From IMG/VR virus record IMGVR_UViG_3300017971_000265, positions 1 to 64,000 of that record: a stretch of 64,000 nt of DNA. The stretch is one strand, 5' to 3'. The notes under the pieces were generated by a model. That model ran no database searches, was not told the DNA's origin, and was given only the letters and a program-made list of their open reading frames with translations. Made by a program: the position numbers and the translations under genes. Within the stretch, counting starts at the first letter, position 1. Each line of letters begins with the position of its first letter. The stretch is from a virus. Shown in pieces: positions 7,043-14,405 of this stretch.

Positions 7043-7231
7043 ATGACGTCTGAGAAGGTAGTTTTGACAATTGAGGAAGTGGCTAAACAGCTCCATACGA
7101 GTCGTACCACCATATTCAAACTCATCAAGGAGGGGTTGCCGACGATCAGGGTGGGTAAGCGTCGGTTAGTTCCGATTAAAAGCTTTGGGGAGTGGTTGGA
7201 GAAAAACACGGTAAGAAGAGGTAAGGAATGA
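7043..7231 (+). CDS. Excisionase/MerR-type HTH DNA-binding protein
   Basis: A 62-residue protein with the HTH_17 pattern: LTIEEVAKQLHTSRTTIFKLI, then VGKRRLVPIKSFGEWL. Such proteins act as excisionases, directionality factors or small repressors. The true start is ATG 7043 behind the GGAGGG of the module hairpin. The longer frame from 6887 translates the repeat. The C-terminus TVRRGKE and stop come from repeat copy F, so both flanks of this gene are repeat-defined, like a cassette. Confidence 0.75.
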   Translation: MTSEKVVLTIEEVAKQLHTSRTTIFKLIKEGLPTIRVGKRRLVPIKSFGEWLEKNTVRRGKE

Positions 7232-7411
7232 GACTAGTCTTAGCCGAGACTAGCGGGAGACATCGGCGTTGCTTGGGGACGTCGAGCCCGGAAGTCCCGC
7301 ATCGAGGAAAGACTTGGCGAGATGGAAATTTCCAGGGGTCTTCTCTATATGCGTGGAGGGTTGTTGAGTGAAATGCTTACCTACGTCTTCTCCACGGGTG
7401 CGTGGAGGGTT
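7208..7411 (+). repeat. Intergenic repeat module, copy F (full length)
   Basis: Full module with TVRRGKE codons, TGA, CGGCGTT variant of the inner stem, GAGGAAAGACTTGG long-stem arm, and two SD hairpins (CTCTATATGCGTGGAG, CTCCACGGGTGCGTGGAG). Confidence 0.85.
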
Positions 7412-7427
7412 ATGTTAGGAGGATAAG

Positions 7428-7643
7428 ATGGTTGCGGTAAGAATCAGTGTAGAGTCTCAAACGCTAGATTTATGTGATCAATTTATGGAAAAATATCCTG
7501 GCGAGTTTGAGCCGTATGAACATGAGTTCATCTCGGGAATTAAAGCGTCTCCAGTTCCGGGGCGATGGTATTTTGTTTTCAATTCTATCCTAGATAAAAT
7601 GGAAGCGTTATGGAGTGCCGAGAGAGGGATGTTGATATACTAA
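7428..7643 (+). CDS. Hypothetical small protein
   Basis: A 71-residue acidic protein starting at ATG 7428 behind TAGGAGGATAAG. No motif is recognised. It is the first gene after repeat copy F, and its start signal is separate from the hairpin SD, so it has two possible ribosome sites in its leader. Its 3' end overlaps a small CxxC ORF. Confidence 0.6.
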   Translation: MVAVRISVESQTLDLCDQFMEKYPGEFEPYEHEFISGIKASPVPGRWYFVFNSILDKMEALWSAERGMLIY

Positions 7644-7777
7644 GGATTAGCTTCTCACCGTCTTCCCAAGCTTGGGCAAAAAGCGGGCTTTTCGGCAAAG
7701 AAACATACGTGCCGTGTCGAATGTGTGGCGGCACGGGCAGATTGCATCTAGCAAGTAAGGATATGAACCATGGCTAA
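7610..7777 (+). CDS. Possible 55-residue CxxC protein
   Basis: ATG 7610 to TAA 7775. The product ends with CRMCGGTGRL, a single CxxCxGxG unit as in DnaJ-type zinc centres. A GGAAG lies 4 bases before the start. It overlaps both neighbours (34 and 8 bases), typical of compact phage operons. Too short to assign a function. Confidence 0.35.
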   Translation: MECRERDVDILRISFSPSSQAWAKSGLFGKETYVPCRMCGGTGRLHLASKDMNHG

Positions 7778-7997
7778 AATCCACTATTCCGGGGCGGTTA
7801 GAACGCCGAGGACGAAAATCCTACCAGGTTGGGCCGCGTGCTGTTCTGGCCCGAAGGCCGACAAGATACGTGCCGATGGGAATAACACCGCAGATCCCGA
7901 TAAGGTTACGTGTGCGGCGTGCCTCTGCGTGATGGCCAAGGATAAGAGCATTTTCAACACAAAGTACGAAGACCCCTGTGCTTTGGGGCATGAGTAA
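7770..7997 (+). CDS. Small Cys-rich protein
   Basis: A 75-residue protein with four to five Cys (ACC near residue 24, TCAACLC near residue 49), so metal binding is likely. Codon use is C-ending and differs from the preceding genes. The stop overlaps the start of the next gene (TAATG). Ribosome site AAGGATATG is imperfect. Function unknown. Confidence 0.55.
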   Translation: MAKIHYSGAVRTPRTKILPGWAACCSGPKADKIRADGNNTADPDKVTCAACLCVMAKDKSIFNTKYEDPCALGHE

Positions 7998-8248
7998 TGC
8001 CAGCCCTGTTCGAGTATGAGATGGCACTGGCGGCAGTGGACCCCTGGAAGCTGCGGGAAGATGGTTCTAATAACTGGAGCGTCCACTACTTCGACAGGCT
8101 TGGACGATGGACTGCCAGCGCAACAGGGATGAGCAAACACGAGGCAATGAAGAAGGCAAGAAACGCAAGGCGACGGGCCAGGAAGGAGGTCTCTGCCCTG
8201 TTAACCCGCCGGGAACCGTTTGACAGCCGTGAGACGGTTTGCAGGTAG
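7997..8248 (+). CDS. Hypothetical basic protein
   Basis: An 83-residue protein translationally coupled to the previous gene. The second half carries an Arg/Lys-rich helix (KKARNARRRARKE), a possible nucleic-acid contact. A GC-rich codon pattern is shared with 7770-7997, so the pair was probably acquired together. A 24-codon ORF from 8254 before the next gene is too short to support. Confidence 0.55.
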   Translation: MPALFEYEMALAAVDPWKLREDGSNNWSVHYFDRLGRWTASATGMSKHEAMKKARNARRRARKEVSALLTRREPFDSRETVCR

Positions 8249-8303
8249 AGATCAATGACGCCATACTACAAAACGGTGAGTTGTGGCAGGAAGAGAAAGA
8301 CGA

Positions 8304-8861
8304 ATGAAAGCACTTACCCTTCATCCTGAGTGGATCTTTCCTATCTTAGAATTGGACAAAGACGTCGAGAATCGGTCCTGGGCTCCTCCAAGAGCTATGG
8401 TGAATCAGGATTTTGCGATCCATGCTGGGGCAAACATAGGGGGAACTACCTCTGCTTCAAACATAGTAGATGCTCTCTACGATGTTATGCACATGGCACG
8501 GGCGGCGAGATGGCAAGTGAGCGGAAAGCCCTGGGGGGTGATGAGGTTTCAGAAGGGCGGGGAGGAACGTAGATGGAGCGGACGGAATATTGTGAAGAGT
8601 TGCGTCGTTGCAGTTGCCAAGATCGTGGCAGTATTCGATCCTGGTGGAAGTGTTGAGGTTCATGAATACAGACGGGCAAAGGGATCGTCATCTTTTCCAC
8701 GGGTACAGGGATCATCGTGGGGGGTCAATGGTCAATATCAGTGGGTATTAGGTGAGGTGCGTCCCCTCGTGCCTATTCCTTGTCGGGGCCATCAAAGGTT
8801 TTGGGAGATTGCGCCGGATATAGAGGAGGAGGTTCTTGCCCAGATTTCCCCACGAGACTGA
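8304..8861 (+). CDS. ASCH-domain (PUA-like) protein
   Basis: A 185-residue protein that opens with the ASCH signature: MKALTLHP at residues 1-8, WIFPILELDKDVENRSW ending near residue 27, then a Gly-rich loop. ASCH proteins bind RNA or modified nucleobases; some are amidohydrolases acting on modified cytidine. Start ATG 8304 follows AGGAAGAGA. It overlaps the next gene, a DNA methyltransferase, by 26 bases. This suggests a paired role in reading or handling modified bases, which is inference. Confidence 0.7.
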   Translation: MKALTLHPEWIFPILELDKDVENRSWAPPRAMVNQDFAIHAGANIGGTTSASNIVDALYDVMHMARAARWQVSGKPWGVMRFQKGGEERRWSGRNIVKSCVVAVAKIVAVFDPGGSVEVHEYRRAKGSSSFPRVQGSSWGVNGQYQWVLGEVRPLVPIPCRGHQRFWEIAPDIEEEVLAQISPRD

Positions 8862-10386
8862 GTGGAGAGTGATTAGGGGGGATTGTGTCGACGTCATGGC
8901 CGAGATGGATCATAGTGTTGACGCGATAGTGACAGATCCCCCCTATGGTCTCGGTTTTATGAATAAGGAATTTGATCAGTTGGGAAAGGGTAAGGAGCAG
9001 GAGAGGTGGCATTTGCGATGGGCCAAGGAGGCGTTTAGGGTACTTAGGCCAGGGGGACATCTGCTTGCGTTTGGAGGGACGAGAACGAGCCATAGATTAG
9101 CATGTGCCCTAGAAGATGCAGGATTTGAGCTGAGGGATACGGTTATGTGGCTTTATGCTGCAGGATTTCCAAAAAGCTTAGATGTGAGTAAGGCGATAGA
9201 CAAGGCGGCGGGGGCGGAGAGAGTAAGGGTTGGTCAAGGTAAGGGGCGAACGGAACAGGCAGCACAACCCAATGGTTCATCGTTTTCTGACGATAATTAC
9301 CAATGGCCCGGAGAATTTGATGTTACTGCCCCATCAACCAAGGAAGCCAAAAAGTGGGATGGATGGGGCACAGGTTTGAAGCCGAGTTATGAGCCGATTA
9401 TTCTGGCGCGAAAGCCGCTGGTTGGTACAGTGGTCAGGAATGTTTTGGAGCATGGATGTGGGGCGATCAATATTGACGGGTGCAGGATTGCGACAAGGGA
9501 TAATTTGAACGGCGGGGCTTATGCGAAAGATGCTACGGATCGAAGTGATTATAAAGATTGGAGGTTCAAACGTGGTGAGAAGGGTAATGCTGGTGAGTAC
9601 ACACAACCACCTGGTCGCTGGCCAGCAAATGTCGTCTTGAGTCATCATCCTATGTGTGAGCGGGCAGGAACGAAAAAAGTGAAGGGGAGTGGAACATCAA
9701 AAACTTTCCATGATTCGTATGAGGGGGAATCGGCTACAAAATTTCTTAGAGGGTATTCATGCCCAGGAAACCAACATGCCGATGAGAACGGTTTAGAAGA
9801 AGTAGAAGATTGGGATTGTCATCCTGAGTGCCCCATTCGGTTGCTAAATGAACAGGCCGGTCCCAGGAAGACGGGTGATTTTTGCATAAAAAAAACAAGC
9901 GGCAGCGATAGAAGGGGAAATCAGGGGGCTGCTTATGGTGCGGAGAGTCGTGCATCGGGTGCTGTTATGATATGCCATAGGGATCAGACAAACGATGCGT
10001 CTCGTTTTTTCAAAACTTTCGGTGAGAATTGTTTCTATTATTGTGGCAAGGCTTCAAAGTCGGAGCGTAATGCAGGGTTGTGTGAAGCGAATCGGCACCC
10101 TACCGTGAAGCCAATTGAGTTGATGCGTTATTTGTGTCGTCTCATTACTCCTATGGGCGGCACTGTTCTTGATCCGTTTTGTGGTTCTGGTTCAACGGGA
10201 GTTGCGGCGAGATTGGAAGGTTTTGATTTTGTCGGGATCGAGAGAGAGGATGAGTCAGCCGAGGTTGCTGAGAAGCGTATCGAGGCAGTGATGTTATATG
10301 TGCGGGACCGGGATGGGAGGCCAGCTCATTCTAAAAAGCCGCAGAAAATCAAGATCCCGAGGGGGCAGTTGGATCTCGACTTTTAG
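8836..10386 (+). CDS. Beta-class DNA methyltransferase
   Basis: A 516-residue SAM-dependent methyltransferase. TDPPYGLGF (catalytic) is at residues 33-41 and the SAM motif FCGSGSTG at about 448, so beta order. A large central region (about 130-400) with many His, Cys and Trp is the target-recognition or an inserted domain. The start is TTG 8836 behind GGAGGAGG, inside the ASCH gene. GACGTC occurs only at its extreme 5' end and not in the remaining 1.5 kb. Target specificity cannot be read from sequence. Confidence 0.9.
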   Translation: MPRFPHETEWRVIRGDCVDVMAEMDHSVDAIVTDPPYGLGFMNKEFDQLGKGKEQERWHLRWAKEAFRVLRPGGHLLAFGGTRTSHRLACALEDAGFELRDTVMWLYAAGFPKSLDVSKAIDKAAGAERVRVGQGKGRTEQAAQPNGSSFSDDNYQWPGEFDVTAPSTKEAKKWDGWGTGLKPSYEPIILARKPLVGTVVRNVLEHGCGAINIDGCRIATRDNLNGGAYAKDATDRSDYKDWRFKRGEKGNAGEYTQPPGRWPANVVLSHHPMCERAGTKKVKGSGTSKTFHDSYEGESATKFLRGYSCPGNQHADENGLEEVEDWDCHPECPIRLLNEQAGPRKTGDFCIKKTSGSDRRGNQGAAYGAESRASGAVMICHRDQTNDASRFFKTFGENCFYYCGKASKSERNAGLCEANRHPTVKPIELMRYLCRLITPMGGTVLDPFCGSGSTGVAARLEGFDFVGIEREDESAEVAEKRIEAVMLYVRDRDGRPAHSKKPQKIKIPRGQLDLDF

Positions 10387-10443
10387 GTGTGAAACCTTGA
10401 TTATCTTCTAGTTCCTCTATACGTTCAGTAATAGAGGAGAGTT

Positions 10444-11193
10444 ATGACACTATCTGAAGTCAATAGTATTTTGGAGACGGCTCTGTTCCGCCTATCCGAG
10501 GCTACGAAGCATGTGGAGGGCGACAAGTGGGAGTTGGATGGCAAACAGGGCATATGGCGTACTGTGAGGGGACGTCGCATGTTCTTTCCCGACGATGGGA
10601 GCGATCCCGTTGGAATGCCCAGCGCTATGAAACTTGCCCCAGCCAAGAAGCTCATGAAAACGGCCAAGGGGGGAGGAGAAGGTGCCGGGGGTGATCTTGG
10701 TACTGAGACTGCCCAGAAGGCCGTGTCAGGGGCTAGGGAAGAACTGGATGATGCAGTAGGTGGGTCTGGAGAATCGGCCATAGAAGAGCTAGAGAATGGC
10801 TCAGAGGAAGAGCAGGAGGCTCTGGATAAATTTGATAGGGGTGGCAGTTTGGGCGGGAAAGATAGGAAGACGCTGGCGAGGGGAGGGGTACAGGCTGCGC
10901 TAGGGCTTGGTTTAGGCGCGGCGATCATGGGAGCACTTCCTACCCTCTTAGCGTTTGCTACGATGTACCTGGTTGCTACATATGCAGTTGACAAAGTGGC
11001 GAAAAAACTGGGGGAAATTTTTGAGTCTAAGACGTCGAGACGAAAACGGCTCGCGACAGCTATTGAGGGGGGGATCAAAGAAACCTTGGCTGATATCTCT
11101 CGGGGTAGGGTTGATAAAAAAGCTCTAGCTAAGGCTCAGGCATTTGCTGCTCGCAAGGCCAAGGGGGGTAAGCGTGGAGTATCGTTACCTTGA
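10444..11193 (+). CDS. Tagged putative cargo protein with a membrane segment (class 2 tag)
   Basis: A 249-residue protein starting MTLSEVNSILETALFRLSE, the V-N-x-L/I-L tag shared with at least seven other genes here, reaching an L-x-E site at residue 19. About residues 50-150 are Gly/Glu-rich and look disordered. A hydrophobic stretch at about 160-185 (LGLGAAIMGALPTLLAFATM) could span a membrane. The C-terminus is basic. I infer packaging in the head with N-terminal trimming. The ribosome site AGAGGAGAG is strong. Confidence 0.7.
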   Translation: MTLSEVNSILETALFRLSEATKHVEGDKWELDGKQGIWRTVRGRRMFFPDDGSDPVGMPSAMKLAPAKKLMKTAKGGGEGAGGDLGTETAQKAVSGAREELDDAVGGSGESAIEELENGSEEEQEALDKFDRGGSLGGKDRKTLARGGVQAALGLGLGAAIMGALPTLLAFATMYLVATYAVDKVAKKLGEIFESKTSRRKRLATAIEGGIKETLADISRGRVDKKALAKAQAFAARKAKGGKRGVSLP

Positions 11194-11240
11194 TATATAA
11201 AAACAATGAACGCATTTTTCGTATTTTGGAAAAAATACTG

Positions 11241-11354
11241 ATGCATATTCTTTTTTGGATCTTGGTTTTGTTTGTTTCATGCCCTTTCTGGCTATCTCGA
11301 TCCTGTATGGAAGGCGCAGTTGAGAAAGAAACGGCAAGAAAGGGCGAGGAATGA
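11241..11354 (+). CDS. Possible 37-residue membrane or lipoprotein-like peptide
   Basis: ATG 11241 to TGA 11352. The first 20 residues are hydrophobic (HILFWILVLFVSC), followed by a polar tail ending in RKGEE. The stop is the TGA of repeat copy G, as for other genes that end in the module. The ribosome site is weak. It partly fills the 248-base gap between larger genes. Confidence 0.35.
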   Translation: MHILFWILVLFVSCPFWLSRSCMEGAVEKETARKGEE

Positions 11355-11440
11355 GACTAGTCTTAGTCGAGACTGGGGAGAAAAGGTTTGGTGAGAGATG
11401 GGAATTCCCAAGGGTCTTTCTCGTATGCGTGGAGATCTAG
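11345..11440 (+). repeat. Intergenic repeat module, copy G (central stem-loop deleted)
   Basis: Has the GACTAGTCTTAGTCGAGACT hairpin, then goes directly to GGGGAGAAAAGGTTTGG, the long stem, and GCGTGGAGATCTAG before ATG 11441. The whole GCGGGA...TCCCGC stem-loop present in other copies is absent, as a clean modular deletion. Confidence 0.8.
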
Positions 11441-12142
11441 ATGCGCCTGAGACGTCGTACATACCTGGCCGAGGCCACTTATGAGCGTGATAAGAGAATT
11501 CGTGATGTTGCTGAAAAATTCTATCGGCAATTGCTGTCATATCTAAAGAAATACCCCGATGAGTTAGTGCCGAGGCGAGATGGTGGCTTTTCTGTTCATG
11601 CCGCTGAGTTTTGGGACCATCCCTTGAGGAAGCATTTTGGTGTGGTTTTTATGCCTAAGCGGGGATCGGTGCAGGGGGGGATGGGTAGAGCTGGTAATAC
11701 AGACGTCTTGGTGCTTTATAATCTTATCGCACCGGGAAATCGAAAACATCTCTATACTCGAACCACAAGTCTCCACGATGTTGTCATTCATGAAATGGTT
11801 CACTTCCTAGATCCTGGCTCTAAGTATAAGGAGGGGACGGCAAAGAAGTATGATGCGGGACAACTCGATGCCAAGGCTTACTTTAATGATGCTGGGGAGT
11901 GGAATGCCTTTTGGCAAGAGGGTGCGGCGAAGTTGGAGCGCCTAATAAAGACTGATTTGGTCAAAAATCCTAAAGCAGTGACTCACTTTTTTGGTGATGG
12001 TTCTCTTCGAGCCCTACAGGATAGGGTCAATCGATTCTGGGACGTTATGTTTCTCCAAAGTATGAACAAGAAGACGAGGCGCAAATTTGATAAAAGGTTG
12101 GCTCAACTCTGGCTGAACCTGAAGAAGAAGGGGTTGCTATGA
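11441..12142 (+). CDS. Tagged HEXXH metallopeptidase-like protein (class 1 tag)
   Basis: A 233-residue protein. Residues 1-11, MRLRRRTYLAE, are the class 1 tag, ending in L-A-E before Ala, a good prohead protease site. HEMVH at 117-121 inside VVIHEMVHFLD is a zinc-peptidase signature with the usual hydrophobic context; the third ligand could be downstream. I infer a head-packaged zinc peptidase that may act on capsid, ejection or host proteins. The SD is the GGAG of repeat copy G, 8 bases before ATG. The 3' end overlaps the next gene by 4 bases. Confidence 0.75.
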   Translation: MRLRRRTYLAEATYERDKRIRDVAEKFYRQLLSYLKKYPDELVPRRDGGFSVHAAEFWDHPLRKHFGVVFMPKRGSVQGGMGRAGNTDVLVLYNLIAPGNRKHLYTRTTSLHDVVIHEMVHFLDPGSKYKEGTAKKYDAGQLDAKAYFNDAGEWNAFWQEGAAKLERLIKTDLVKNPKAVTHFFGDGSLRALQDRVNRFWDVMFLQSMNKKTRRKFDKRLAQLWLNLKKKGLL

Positions 12143-12360
12143 CTCTGAGACGTCGCAGATATGTGGTTGAGACCGCGTTGATGGGGCTTACGAAATGGCA
12201 AACTGATCTAATAGCGGAGATCGGAATGTGGAGGGCACGGCTAAAGTTGTCGGACAGACAGGTTCAGGAATTGAGAAATATTGTGAACAAAACTAAGCCG
12301 AAGGCACGGGCAGAGAAAATGTTTAATGCTAAGATACGAGAGTTTTCTCAGGTTAGATGA
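12139..12360 (+). CDS. Tagged small protein (class 1 tag)
   Basis: A 73-residue basic protein beginning MTLRRRRYVVE, the class 1 tag with V-V-E before Thr. The rest is helical and Lys/Arg-rich, suggesting nucleic-acid binding after trimming. ATGA overlap with the upstream metallopeptidase gene indicates coupling. GACGTC lies in the tag codons, read in a different frame from the polyprotein sites. Confidence 0.65.
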   Translation: MTLRRRRYVVETALMGLTKWQTDLIAEIGMWRARLKLSDRQVQELRNIVNKTKPKARAEKMFNAKIREFSQVR

Positions 12361-12731
12361 TGGCTCGTAATCGAAAATTAGAATTGGAAAATATCGGCTC
12401 TGGACGCTGGCAGACGTCAGATGGTCGTTTTGCGATATTGAGAAGGCGCGTTCCAATTGATCCCTTAGGTGTGGGGGAGAAGTGGAAGGTTAAGAGTGAA
12501 TATTCGATCCATGACTTTAGGGATTATGATGGACCGAGGAATTTTATCGAGTTGGCCCCTGAGATAGGAAGGGTCGATTCATTTAGGGAGGCATTCCCTT
12601 GGTTGGGGCAATTTACCGGAGAGGGATCTTTTGAGCTTGGTAATCCCGAGAGGACAGAGGCTAAGCCAGTTGGCGGTTCCAGAAAGATACAAGAGACAAG
12701 AGACTTTCTCTGTATGATCTTCGAGGCATAG
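12357..12731 (+). CDS. Hypothetical protein
   Basis: A 124-residue protein starting at overlapping ATGATG behind CTCAGGTTAG. It has a mixed alpha/beta composition, is rich in Trp, Phe and Arg, and has no tag. It is coupled to the tagged gene before it. No family recognised. Confidence 0.6.
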   Translation: MMARNRKLELENIGSGRWQTSDGRFAILRRRVPIDPLGVGEKWKVKSEYSIHDFRDYDGPRNFIELAPEIGRVDSFREAFPWLGQFTGEGSFELGNPERTEAKPVGGSRKIQETRDFLCMIFEA

Positions 12732-12747
12732 TGTGTTGTTTGTTCCC

Positions 12748-12894
12748 ATGGTTGATATTTTAGGCATTTTGGGTTTAATCTTTATGTCATGGGTATGGAT
12801 ATGGAGCAATAGACGGATTCGGCCAATTAGGAGTAGGGATTTATGGATAGGGGCAAGAGATGACGTCTTTTATAGACCTTTGGGGGCAATCTAA
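12748..12894 (+). CDS. Possible 48-residue single-span membrane protein
   Basis: ATG 12748 to TAA 12892. Residues 3-20 are hydrophobic (ILGILGLIFMSWVWIW), followed by an Arg-rich segment, the pattern of a small inner-membrane protein. It overlaps the start of the next gene by 35 bases. No clear ribosome site is seen. Lysis or membrane roles are possible but not shown. Confidence 0.4.
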   Translation: MVDILGILGLIFMSWVWIWSNRRIRPIRSRDLWIGARDDVFYRPLGAI

Positions 12895-13567
12895 AAGATT
12901 TCGATCTTTGTTTTTGTATAACGGAATCTTCCCTTCTGCTGGCAAGGTAGATGTAGGGTTGGCCGAGCTATTGTGGTGGCAGAGATATCCCCAGATAGAG
13001 TGGGATTTTTGTGGCCATGAGGGTTGTAAAAAGCTTGTACCAGAGGGTGAGTGCTGTCCCGATCACGCATACGTTTGTGGGCGTTTACCTAGTTGGAAGT
13101 GGGGAGAGGGGACGTTATATCACTATCTAGTTCTGAACTCCAACCACGAGAAGCGGGCCGGTGGCGTTCCTCAATATCGTGCCTATTATAAGTGGATGGG
13201 GAGGAAGCTTTTTGGAAAAATCAGTAATGGATATCGTATTTATTGGGCAGATAGGAATCCATTTAATCTACGAGAAGACAATTTGATTGTTCTATCTCGA
13301 ATTGGTGTTGTTGCCATCGAAGAGGGTATTTTGACAGTGCCGGGTGCTATTGAGATGGACGACGCCTTGTCGGGGTTTATTGGAGAAAAATTCAAACTTC
13401 GTAGACCTCCACATCAATGGGTCTACACGTATCAGACGATTGCTGACGTTGTTAAGCGTCCCGTGGGAAGGATTAGGGATGCTGTTGTAAATGGATGGTT
13501 GGACCCTTCCAGTCTCGTCTCAGTGGTGGATTTTTGTCAAAAGTGCCTAAGATCGGATAATGTATAG
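12860..13567 (+). CDS. HNH-like endonuclease-related protein
   Basis: A 235-residue protein. The N-terminal half has a Cys/His cluster (CGHEGC, CCPDH), and the middle has NPFNLREDNLIVLS, close to the N-x-x-D-N-R-x-E-N-L core of HNH_3-type nucleases. The classic leading HH pair is not obvious, so activity is uncertain. Its position just before the terminase genes fits HNH proteins known beside phage terminases, and a homing origin is also possible. The following 2 kb to 14.87 kb lacks GACGTC. Confidence 0.55.
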   Translation: MTSFIDLWGQSKRFRSLFLYNGIFPSAGKVDVGLAELLWWQRYPQIEWDFCGHEGCKKLVPEGECCPDHAYVCGRLPSWKWGEGTLYHYLVLNSNHEKRAGGVPQYRAYYKWMGRKLFGKISNGYRIYWADRNPFNLREDNLIVLSRIGVVAIEEGILTVPGAIEMDDALSGFIGEKFKLRRPPHQWVYTYQTIADVVKRPVGRIRDAVVNGWLDPSSLVSVVDFCQKCLRSDNV

Positions 13568-14405
13568 AGAGATGGATGATTCTGATATGGATGAAGGCGT
13601 TACAAAAATCGAGGATTTGCGACAGCGATCCGGTGTGCCAGGAGATGGGGTAGTTCCTCAGCGTCCGCCTCGTAAAAGGCTTGTTGGTCGCAATCCCAGT
13701 TTTCAATTGCGAAGCCTGAAGTGTTTCGAAGATGTAGATTTGATGGTCAAGAAGGGGGAACTGATTCGTAGCATTGTCAGTTTTATACAACAGGACAAGA
13801 CGGATAGTGAGGGGAATCTTATAGAGGGTGAGCTAAAAGATATGTCGTCTAGTGCTGTGTGGCATCTTGTCAACAATTATCGAAAATACCTAATGTCAGA
13901 TGATGCTGTAGTAGACAAAGCAACCCCCCAGGATCGGCCCGAAGAAGAAGATCCATTTTTTGAGCTTTACAAGATGCAGGAGCATTTTAAGCTGATGGAT
14001 CAGCGGATCGCGATGGAGACAGCTACGGAGAAGAATCTTACTAAATTATTTAGTACGACACATAAGGAGTTTTTGACAGCGGCACGCCTGGGGGATCTCA
14101 TTATGATGAAGAAAGAAAAATTGGGGCTCTTACGGAAGGAGAGAGGTGGTGTACGTCAGCGTGTTGGCAGTGGCGCTCCTGGCCGATTAGATTTGTCCGA
14201 GATAGTTTCAAATCCAGAATCGAGACAGAGGGTGTTGGGTTTTGTAGAGGCCCTTTTTGGTGATCCCGAGCTTTTGGAGGAAATAGGGGGGAAGAAGAAA
14301 GAGGCAGAAGAGAAGCCGAAAAAAGTTAGGTCGAAGAGAGAGAAACGGAAACGAAGAATTTCACCGCGTCCTTCGAGCGGAACATTTGGCAAGCGTAAGA
14401 GATGA
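13560..14405 (+). CDS. Candidate terminase small subunit
   Basis: A 281-residue protein directly upstream of and overlapping TerL by 4 bases. It has a helical centre (about 60-220) with charged coiled-coil-like segments and a very basic C-terminus (KKVRSKREKRKRR). The position and DNA-binding character fit a small terminase that recognises DNA and feeds TerL, but I see no diagnostic motif, so the call is by context. It overlaps the HNH-like gene by 8 bases. Confidence 0.5.
   Translation: MYREMDDSDMDEGVTKIEDLRQRSGVPGDGVVPQRPPRKRLVGRNPSFQLRSLKCFEDVDLMVKKGELIRSIVSFIQQDKTDSEGNLIEGELKDMSSSAVWHLVNNYRKYLMSDDAVVDKATPQDRPEEEDPFFELYKMQEHFKLMDQRIAMETATEKNLTKLFSTTHKEFLTAARLGDLIMMKKEKLGLLRKERGGVRQRVGSGAPGRLDLSEIVSNPESRQRVLGFVEALFGDPELLEEIGGKKKEAEEKPKKVRSKREKRKRRISPRPSSGTFGKRKR

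Noticed and set aside
6887-7411. Hairpin repeats as a CRISPR array
   Set aside because: Spacers differ in length, the repeats vary, only two or three occur in a row, and each lies just before a gene start.
2481-7411. Known ribozyme or group I intron
   Set aside because: No hammerhead core (CUGANGA) or group I core elements were recognisable by eye, and the modules lie between genes and do not interrupt them.
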